From Acidobacteriota bacterium (lineage in GTDB: Bacteria; Actinomycetota; Acidimicrobiia; Acidimicrobiales; SHLQ01): a stretch of DNA of 5,371 nt. A program made the position numbers and the translations under genes. The stretch's first letter is position 1, and the number at the start of each line of letters is the position of its first letter. Below the pieces are notes generated by a model that saw only the letters and a list, made by a program, of their open reading frames with translations, made no database searches and had not been told where the DNA came from. Of this stretch, positions 1 through 4,493 are shown piece by piece. The stretch lies in the NCBI GenBank assembly GCA_022562835.1, contig JADFOM010000193.1, positions 1-5,371 on the forward strand. The letters run 5' to 3'.

Positions 1-204
1 ATAATCAACTGGCTAATCGAATTGCAGCATAAAGAGCGGACCGGCATGGGGAGGTTATTTGTGAAGGAACATATCTTGATCATCAACTATCCCAACGAGT
101 CCCGCGTCCGCCACATAATCGAAGAGTTTACGTCGGACCCGAGGCATCAAAATGATGACATCGCCATCGTCACCGATTCGCGCGACTACATCGATGCCGA
201 GCTG
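1..204 (+). pseudogene. Fragment of an RCK/TrkA-N-like ion-channel regulatory domain, open at the left edge and cut off at a junction
   Basis: Frame 1 is open from the first base and runs to a stop at 325-327, but only the part up to about 204 looks like real protein. It reads as a short basic helix followed by KEHILIINYP (codons 62-91), then RVRHIIEEF, SDPRHQNDDIAIVTDSRD and YIDAEL. This beta-alpha-beta pattern, with His before the first strand, a helix ending in an acidic segment, an SDP turn and a hydrophobic second strand ending in TD, resembles the Rossmann start of RCK/TrkA-N domains attached to cation channels, where nucleotides or ions gate the pore. The usual glycine-rich GxGxxG loop is absent; NYPNES sits in its place, as in some divergent channel RCK domains. 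Any pore helices would lie left of the window. After about 204 the frame is antisense to rfbD and rfbB and has no family character. The family call is from pattern recognition only and is moderate. Confidence 0.5.
190..204. other. Junction between two unrelated, opposite-strand gene fragments
   Basis: Left of this point the plus strand codes for an RCK-like domain; right of it the minus strand codes for the RfbD N-terminus. Both readings remain plausible for about 15 bp (atcgatgccgagctg), which fits a join through short shared sequence. Base composition changes too: 87 of 180 bases are G or C in 1-180, against 38 of 60 in 241-300. Neither gene continues past the join. This may be a chimeric assembly or clone, or a genuine deletion or inversion endpoint. 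No transposase, inverted repeat or target duplication is visible to explain it biologically. Confidence 0.6.
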
Positions 205-240
205 TCCGCCTGCGCCGGTCACGAGCACGCTTGGCTTCAT
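190..240 (-). pseudogene. rfbD: dTDP-4-dehydrorhamnose reductase, N-terminal fragment only
   Basis: The ATG at 240 begins MKPSVLVTGAGGQLGID, the characteristic N-terminal NAD(P)-binding strand and GxxGQLG loop of RmlD/RfbD. That enzyme reduces dTDP-4-keto-L-rhamnose to dTDP-L-rhamnose, the last step of the pathway. The start is supported by GAGGA seven bases upstream (248-252), overlapping the true rfbB stop, so rfbB and rfbD look translationally coupled. After about 16 codons family similarity vanishes: the frame continues to a stop at 55-57 but lacks the expected LDITD and NAAAYT-type segments, and the opposite strand there looks coding instead. A full RfbD has roughly 280-300 residues, so nearly all of it is missing. 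Loss could reflect the junction at 190-204 and not a real defect in the organism. The short motif is distinctive and the operon position is right. Confidence 0.75.
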
Positions 241-247
241 CGCTGGG

Positions 248-252
248 TCCTC
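248..252 (-). promoter_or_regulatory. Shine-Dalgarno site of rfbD
   Basis: GAGGA on the minus strand lies seven bases before the rfbD ATG and overlaps the TGA that ends rfbB once its frame is restored. Its position supports both that stop and the rfbD start. Confidence 0.6.
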
Positions 253-1206
253 ACGCGTTCTTCAGCGGTTCCCACCACTCACGATTGTCGCGGTACCACG
301 CAACCGTTCCTTCTACCGCCTCGTTGAACTCGCGTTTTGGGCTCCAGCCGAGCGCTCGCACTTGGCGGTGTCAATCGAATAACGACGATCGTGACCGAGC
401 CGGTCCTGCACATACTCGATCATCGACTCATCGGTGCCGCAGAGTTCGAGGATCAGATGTGTGAGCTCCTTGTTCGTGACCTCGTTGCCGGCGCCGATGT
501 TGTAAATCTCGCCGATCTGACCTTCACGCAGCACCAAATCGACGCCGACACAGTTGTCTTCGACGTAACACCAGTCGCGAATGTTGAGGCCATCGCCGTA
601 TAGCGGAACCTTGATGCCATCGAGAAGGTTGGTGACAAACAGTGGGATGACTTTTTCGGGGAACTGGTACGGCCCGAAGTTGTTCGACGACCGGGTCACA
701 ATTACTGGCAGTCCATAGGTCGTTGCGTAGGACAGCGCCACGAGGTCCGAGCCTGCCTTGGACGCTGAGTAGGGTGACCGCGGATCGAGAGGATCGGTCT
801 CTGTGAACGATCCCGTCTCGATCGACCCGTAGACCTCGTCGGTGGAGATGTGCAGCAAGCGATCCACCTCGACGTGGCGCGCGACATCACAGATGACGTT
901 GGTGCCGTCGCAGTTGGTGCGCACGAACTCGTCGGGGTTGACGATCGACCGGTCGACGTGACTTTCAGCTGCAAAGTGAACGACGGCGTCGTGTCCGGCC
1001 ATTGCCGAGTTGACCGCCTCGCGATCACAGATGTTGCCTTTGACGAACGTAAAGCGCGAATCATCCTCGAAGTCGTGGAAGTTCGCTGTCGTGCCTGCGT
1101 AGGTGAGAGCGTCGAACACGGTCACTTCGTCGTCGGTTGTGCCCAAGACGTGACGAACGTAGTTCGAGCCGATAAATCCAGCGGCCCCGGTGACAAAAAG
1201 CTTCAT
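251..1206 (-). CDS. rfbB: dTDP-glucose 4,6-dehydratase, frameshifted near its C-terminus
   Basis: This is the second enzyme of the dTDP-rhamnose pathway, an NAD-dependent cytosolic dehydratase making dTDP-4-keto-6-deoxyglucose. From the ATG at 1206 the protein starts MKLFVTGAAGFIGSNYV (GxxGxxG at residues 7-13). It keeps HFAAESHVDRS (77-87), STDEVYG with the Thr-Asp-Glu catalytic set (121-127), the YSASK Tyr-Lys pair (Y146, K150), RSSNNFGPYQFPEK (172-185), NIRDWCYVED (208-217) and GHDRRY (271-276). After K282 (codon 361-363) the literal frame turns to nonsense and stops at 313, giving 297 residues. One extra base between 360 and 361 (AAG-GTG instead of AAG-TG) restores VRALGWSPKREF and the family-typical WYRDNREWWEPL ending at the TGA at 251, giving 318 residues, a normal length. 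An in-frame GTG at 1284 would overlap rfbC and adds non-family sequence, so it is not the start. AGGA seven bases upstream supports 1206. Function is very secure; whether the frameshift is real or a sequencing error cannot be told here. Confidence 0.95.
360..361 (-). other. Apparent single-base deletion in rfbB
   Basis: Family-like protein sequence is continuous in one frame up to codon 282 (361-363) and in the adjacent frame from the next codon to 251. A single missing base, most simply one G of a GG pair on the minus strand, accounts for the switch. A missing base in a short run is typical of sequencing or consensus error, but a real mutation would also look like this. Confidence 0.8.
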
Positions 1207-1210
1207 TAGA

Positions 1211-1219
1211 TCTTCCTTT
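1211..1219 (-). promoter_or_regulatory. Shine-Dalgarno site of rfbB
   Basis: The minus strand reads AAAGGAAGA then TCTA and ATG. The AGGA core sits seven bases from the ATG at 1206, in the 31-bp gap after rfbC. It decides the start in favour of 1206 over the upstream GTG. Confidence 0.65.
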
Positions 1220-1237
1220 GCGTTCTGCGCTGGCCGT

Positions 1238-1804
1238 TCAAGTTCGCAGCGAGTAGTGAGGCTGCCATTGTTCGCCGATTTCACTGCGCAGGGGGTTCGC
1301 GCGGTCGCGATCGGAAAGGAGCGGGTCGCTCACCCCCCAGTCAGCATCGATTTGCGGGTCATCGAATGCGACTCCCAGCTCGTCAGCCGGATTGTAGTAA
1401 CCATCGACGAGGTAGGTGATGGTCATATCGGTGAGCGAAGCGAATCCATGGGCGACGCCAGGTGGGATGTAAAGGCCATGATGCGCATTGTTTCCATCCT
1501 CGTCGACACCGAGATCAACCTCGAGCGTGTTGCCGTCGGTCGGTGAACCGGTCCGTAGATCGTGCAGGACCACCCGGGCTCGACCGATTGGAACGTACCA
1601 GTAGTCGGCCTGGTGTAGGTGGTAGTGCAGCCCGACGATGCTCCCGGCCTGGCGATCTCCCCTGTTGCCTTGGATCATCTCACGACCGTTTGGGAACCAT
1701 GCGCGACGATAGGTCTCGACGAAGATCCCACGATCGTCAGTGTGAATGTCCGGAACGACGTGATACGCGCCCGCAACCACCTCTGATTCGGTAACTTCTG
1801 GCAT
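1238..1804 (-). CDS. rfbC: dTDP-4-dehydrorhamnose 3,5-epimerase family protein (RmlC-like cupin)
   Basis: The 188-residue product matches the RmlC family in length and in its cupin motifs: DDRGIFVETYR (23-33), GLHYH (59-63) with the expected catalytic-base His at residue 60, YIPPGVAHGF (112-121), and YLVDGYYNPADELGVAFDDP (131-150), which supplies the tyrosines and acidic residue of the active-site and thymidine-binding end. RmlC epimerises C3 and C5 of dTDP-4-keto-6-deoxyglucose, the third step to dTDP-L-rhamnose, in the cytosol. Two features differ from the textbook enzyme: GSIVGLHYH replaces the usual GVLRGLHYQ, losing the conserved Arg, and HQADYWYVPIGRARVVLHDLR replaces the common Q-K-LVRV-type strand. 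I recall similar versions in actinobacterial sugar loci, so it may be a clade form, or it may have altered specificity (for example a single epimerisation). The ATG at 1804 is three bases after the rfbA stop, with GGAGGT ten bases upstream. The family assignment is firm; the exact product is less so. Confidence 0.9.
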   Translation of the reverse strand: MPEVTESEVVAGAYHVVPDIHTDDRGIFVETYRRAWFPNGREMIQGNRGDRQAGSIVGLHYHLHQADYWYVPIGRARVVLHDLRTGSPTDGNTLEVDLGVDEDGNNAHHGLYIPPGVAHGFASLTDMTITYLVDGYYNPADELGVAFDDPQIDADWGVSDPLLSDRDRANPLRSEIGEQWQPHYSLRT

Positions 1805-1807
1805 CGA

Positions 1808-2914
1808 CTAATTGACCTCCACATGGCAATGATCGCCCAACATCAGACGAGTCGCTGTCGGGCGCGTTTCACCCTTGACTACTTCGACATGGCGACCGAT
1901 CAGCGAGTCTGCCAGACGCTCGATGTCGATGATTGAGCTCTCCTCGAGCACAACCGAGTTCTCGACGTCGGAGCGTTCGATAAGACAACCGGCCGATATG
2001 GATGTGTAGGGCCCGATGTAGCTGTCGACGATGCGTGCGCCGGAACCAATGATGGCCGGGCCGCGAATCTTGGAGTTCTCGATGACCGCGTCGGCGGCGA
2101 TCTCGACCCGACCTTCGACGCTGCTGGACTCGTCGACGACTCCGTTCACCGCCCGCTCGATTCGGTCGAGAACAAGACGGTTACATTCGAGCAGAGGGTC
2201 TTTCTTGCCCGTGTCGATCCACCATCCGTCGAGCACCTCGTGACGAACCCGGTGGCCCTTTTCGAGCAGCCACTGGATGGCGTCGGTGATCTCGAGTTCG
2301 CCGCGCTCGGACGGCTCGATAGAGCGCGCCGCGGTGAGGATCGTCGAGTCGAACAGATAGACCCCGACCAGGGCCAGGTTCGAGGGAGGGTTCTCCGGCT
2401 TCTCGACCAGTTTCTCTACCTCGCCGGCAGCGTTGATAGCCGCGACGCCGAACGAAGAGGGGTCATCGACCTTGGCCAGCAAGATTTGGGCGACCAGCTC
2501 GTCGGATTGTTCGCCGAGCTCAGGTTCGTCGGAGGCCTGTCGCGCCGCCTCAAAGCGCGCGACAAACTCCTCAAGACCCTGTTCGAGCATGTTGTCGCCG
2601 AGATACATGACGAAGTCGTCGTCGCCAAGGAACTCCTCGGCTATCAATACACAGTGAGCCAGCCCGAGCGGCTCGGTCTGCGGGATGTAGGTGACATCGA
2701 CCCCGAAGTCTGATCCATCCCCGACGGCCGCACGAACCTCATCACCGGTGTCACCGATGATGATGCCTATCTCGGTTACCCCGGCGCGCGCCATATCCTC
2801 AATGCCGTAGAACAAGATGGGCTTGTTCGCAATTGGCACAAGCTGTTTCGCGCTGGTGTGGGTGATGGGGCGCAGTCGCGTGCCCGCGCCACCGGAGAGA
2901 ATAAGGCCTTTCAC
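1808..2914 (-). CDS. rfbA: Glucose-1-phosphate thymidylyltransferase, long form
   Basis: This is the first enzyme of the pathway: dTTP plus glucose-1-phosphate gives dTDP-glucose and pyrophosphate. From the GTG at 2914 (368 residues) it starts MKGLILSGGAGTRLRP, the nucleotide-binding signature (8-16), followed by SAKQL with its conserved Lys (K23), NKPILFYG (30-37), QTEPLGLAH (79-87), YLGDNM with the metal-binding Asp (D107), VEKPENPPSN (170-179), ELEITDAI (207-214) and WWIDTG (231-236). The C-terminal third is a left-handed beta-helix with repeats such as IRGPAIIGSGA, SYIGPYTSI and SVVLEESSII. This marks the long RmlA subfamily typical of actinomycete deoxysugar loci rather than the roughly 290-residue enterobacterial form. 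Residues 124-139 are an extra acidic segment. An upstream TTG at 2947 overlaps the flippase stop and adds 11 atypical residues, so GTG 2914 is preferred although no strong ribosome site precedes it. It follows the flippase by 29 bp, and its last codons hold the rfbC ribosome site. Confidence 0.95.
   Translation of the reverse strand: MKGLILSGGAGTRLRPITHTSAKQLVPIANKPILFYGIEDMARAGVTEIGIIIGDTGDEVRAAVGDGSDFGVDVTYIPQTEPLGLAHCVLIAEEFLGDDDFVMYLGDNMLEQGLEEFVARFEAARQASDEPELGEQSDELVAQILLAKVDDPSSFGVAAINAAGEVEKLVEKPENPPSNLALVGVYLFDSTILTAARSIEPSERGELEITDAIQWLLEKGHRVRHEVLDGWWIDTGKKDPLLECNRLVLDRIERAVNGVVDESSSVEGRVEIAADAVIENSKIRGPAIIGSGARIVDSYIGPYTSISAGCLIERSDVENSVVLEESSIIDIERLADSLIGRHVEVVKGETRPTATRLMLGDHCHVEVN
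1815..1820 (-). promoter_or_regulatory. Shine-Dalgarno site of rfbC, inside the end of rfbA
   Basis: GGAGGT lies within the last codons of rfbA and ten bases before the rfbC ATG. It is the strongest ribosome site in the cluster and indicates that rfbA and rfbC are read from one message. Confidence 0.7.
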
Positions 2915-2943
2915 GAGTGTTGAGGGTACTCGCAGCCGAGCAC

Positions 2944-4239
2944 TCAACCATGAGTCAGGGGCTCAGGCGAGCGCGGGGCTCGCGGTCCCCAGAGGTACTG
3001 CCGAGGCAACAGAAGAACCATGGTCAACGCAGCCGATGCAGCTCCCAACAAAAGACCGAGCTCAACGCGCAGGAATACGTCATCGCCAAGCGCCGCCACG
3101 ACCGCCATGACTCCGACGCCGATGGACCAAGCCAGCACGACGCGCCGCATGCGATGAAGGGCGATGAGCGCTTGGCCAAAGGTCATCGCCATCATGAACG
3201 CACCGCTAGCGCCTGCCATGAGAGCCATGTCGGTGCTGGACAGTTCGTCGTCGAACACAATTTCGACGATGAACGGACCGGCCACCACTGCGAAGAGCAC
3301 ACCGAACGTCGCTATCGCAGAAACCACGCCAACGAGGCGAAGGAGCACACGACGGAATTCGTTATGTCGTTCTTGGCCGACCAGCGAGGAAAGCAACGGC
3401 AACAGCGATGCCTGCACAGCCTGATAGAAGAACAAGGGCACGCGGGCAATGATCAGTCCGTTGAGGAAACGTCCGGCGTCGCCCTCGGTATCTGAAATGG
3501 CCTTGACGATTACGGGTCCGGCGTTGAGCAGCGCGTTGGTCAAGACCGACGCAGCCAGGAGCCAGCCGAGCGACTCGCTGACCTCGGAAAATTTGGCCGG
3601 AGGTCCTGGCTGGGCGAGTGGACGTTTGCCCAGAGTCGCCAGGCCGATTCCAAGAGCGGGGGCGGCGGCAGCCGCAAGTCCATAAGGCCCGACTCCCGCC
3701 GCGACAATCGCCAGCACCGCCGCGCAGAGGAAGCGCATGCCGCCCTCGAAGCTGAAATAGAGGCCGTAACGGCCGAACTCACCCCGGCCACCGAGAAGTC
3801 CTCGCAGAGGAAAAGCGATCCAGAACGACGTGAGGGCGAGCATCAGGGCTACGAGTAGGACCACGTTGTCGTCGAGGATGCTGTGCAAGCCGAGGGGCCA
3901 AGCGATCAGGATCCCGACCCAGACCACCGCGAGGAAACCTGCACCGATCTGTGCCGCCTTCTTCAGTACGGGTGCACTACCAACACCCTGGGTAGCGCGT
4001 TGAGCCGTCGCGCGGGCGACCTCTTGTTCGAGCGGCTGGAAGACTCCAGCGCCGAGGATGAAAATGAGACCCCAGAGGGCCGCGAGTGGGTCATAGGCGG
4101 CGTCGCCCAAGGCGTTCTTGGCTATTGTGAGGAACCCGTATGTGGTGATGCCGTTGATCACCAGGCCAGCGCCAACTGGCATAGCACCAGACGGTAACGC
4201 TGCAGAGAGCACAGAATTCTTCGAGATAGAGAAGGGCAC
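2944..4239 (-). CDS. Wzx/MOP-superfamily polysaccharide flippase (multidrug/oligosaccharidyl-lipid/polysaccharide type)
   Basis: The 431-residue product (from the GTG at 4239) is almost entirely hydrophobic, with about 12 predicted membrane helices by eye, near residues 16-36, 52-70, 97-118, 125-146, 167-185, 187-205, 223-243, 259-285, 298-325, 332-355, 364-384 and 392-415. It has short charged loops and a basic C-terminal tail. The layout of two six-helix halves, the segment ARVPLFFYQAVQASLLPLLS (264-283) and the polar FGQALIALHRMRR near helix 10 resemble MOP-family lipid-linked glycan flippases. The expected role is moving an undecaprenyl-linked oligosaccharide across the cytoplasmic membrane. 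Its place directly before the dTDP-rhamnose genes supports surface-glycan export, but the substrate is unknown and a multidrug or MurJ-like role is not excluded by sequence alone. The start is uncertain: GTG 4239 has only a weak AGG upstream; TTG 4254, GTG 4212 and ATG 4182 are alternatives. The rfbA start follows 29 bp after its stop. Confidence 0.8.
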   Translation of the reverse strand: MPFSISKNSVLSAALPSGAMPVGAGLVINGITTYGFLTIAKNALGDAAYDPLAALWGLIFILGAGVFQPLEQEVARATAQRATQGVGSAPVLKKAAQIGAGFLAVVWVGILIAWPLGLHSILDDNVVLLVALMLALTSFWIAFPLRGLLGGRGEFGRYGLYFSFEGGMRFLCAAVLAIVAAGVGPYGLAAAAAPALGIGLATLGKRPLAQPGPPAKFSEVSESLGWLLAASVLTNALLNAGPVIVKAISDTEGDAGRFLNGLIIARVPLFFYQAVQASLLPLLSSLVGQERHNEFRRVLLRLVGVVSAIATFGVLFAVVAGPFIVEIVFDDELSSTDMALMAGASGAFMMAMTFGQALIALHRMRRVVLAWSIGVGVMAVVAALGDDVFLRVELGLLLGAASAALTMVLLLPRQYLWGPRAPRSPEPLTHG

Positions 4240-4336
4240 GTGGCAGCCTGGCAAGGTTTCGGAGTCCCGAAAGACTACTCCGCATCACGTTGTACGAGGC
4301 TCACCTCCGTTCACCCGCTGACGCAGCCGTACTACT

Positions 4337-4364
4337 CGAGTTGTTCGCTCATGCTCACAACTCG
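4337..4364. repeat. Perfect 8-bp inverted repeat, 12-base loop
   Basis: CGAGTTGT at 4337-4344 is the exact reverse complement of ACAACTCG at 4357-4364. It could form a hairpin at the end of the moeB message or act as a protein-binding dyad. No run of T follows on either strand, so it is not a canonical intrinsic terminator. Confidence 0.55.
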
Positions 4365-4386
4365 CTGGGACCGTAGATGGTCCTAG
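4365..4386. repeat. 8-bp inverted repeat with one mismatch, 6-base loop
   Basis: CTGGGACC (4365-4372) and GGTCCTAG (4379-4386) pair around gtagat, with one G-T wobble when read as plus-strand RNA and one A-C mismatch on the minus strand. It abuts the previous inverted repeat with no spacer and ends where the duplicated 50-bp segment begins. Role unknown; no T tract. Confidence 0.45.
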
Positions 4387-4435
4387 TCGAGGGTGACGGA
4401 AATACGGTCAGGCGTTCGACAAAGTCGGCATGCAG
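4386..4435. repeat. 50-bp direct repeat, copy A (intergenic)
   Basis: This segment matches 4444-4493 at 46 of 50 bases with a 58-bp period; the last 21 bases of plus-strand sequence differ at only one position. On the minus strand it repeats the final codons of moeB, including ATGCCGACT, TCGAACGCC and the TGA, so it is a degenerate second copy of the gene's end placed just downstream of the real one. A local tandem duplication is the simplest explanation. Confidence 0.85.
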
Positions 4436-4443
4436 TACTTCTC

Positions 4444-4493
4444 GTCGAGTGCGACGGCAATACGGTCAGGCGTTCGACAGAGTCGGCATGCAG
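4444..4493. repeat. 50-bp direct repeat, copy B (spans the moeB stop)
   Basis: This partner of 4386-4435 covers the last nine codons of moeB, ending MPTLSNA, the stop at 4466-4468 and 22 bp beyond. The four differences from copy A include one inside the codons (ACT-CTG here, ACT-TTG in copy A), a synonymous Leu change. Confidence 0.85.

Larger units (their letters stand above)
4240..4465. other. Intergenic region between moeB and the flippase/rfb cluster
   Basis: About 226 bp with no convincing gene on either strand. It contains one copy of a 50-bp duplication (4386-4435), part of the second copy (4444-4465), two adjacent inverted repeats (4337-4364 and 4365-4386) and a weaker nested one at 4261-4281 (ggagt/actcc, with agtc/gact inside). 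It must hold the promoter of the flippase-rfb operon if that is transcribed separately from moeB, but I could not pick out a convincing -35/-10 pair on the minus strand. Confidence 0.6.

Noticed and set aside
55..240. A 61-residue minus-strand reading frame as a complete small NAD-binding protein
   Set aside because: Only the first 15-17 residues carry a motif, and they are the RfbD N-terminus. The remainder is antisense to a better plus-strand coding reading.
1207..1284. N-terminal extension of rfbB to the GTG at 1284
   Set aside because: It overlaps the rfbC end and adds 26 residues before a canonical MKLFVTGAAGFIG start that has its own ribosome site.
850..1546. Plus-strand frames at 850-1209 and 1190-1546 as genes
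   Set aside because: They are fully antisense to rfbB and rfbC, whose motifs are unambiguous; no ribosome site or family pattern is seen.
2915..2947. TTG at 2947 as the rfbA start
   Set aside because: It adds 11 residues not typical of the family and overlaps the flippase stop; GTG 2914 gives the canonical MKGLILSGG start.
2240..3495. Long plus-strand open frames (2240-2713, 2917-3495) as genes
   Set aside because: They lie opposite well-supported rfbA and flippase genes, have skewed residue composition typical of antisense frames in GC-rich DNA, and show no motifs.
4337..4386. Intrinsic transcription terminator
   Set aside because: The inverted repeats have no following T run on either strand, so only hairpin potential can be claimed.
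4386..4493. CRISPR array or insertion-sequence ends
   Set aside because: There are only two copies, nearly adjacent (8 bp between them), and one is coding. No third unit, cas gene, transposase or terminal inverted repeat is present.
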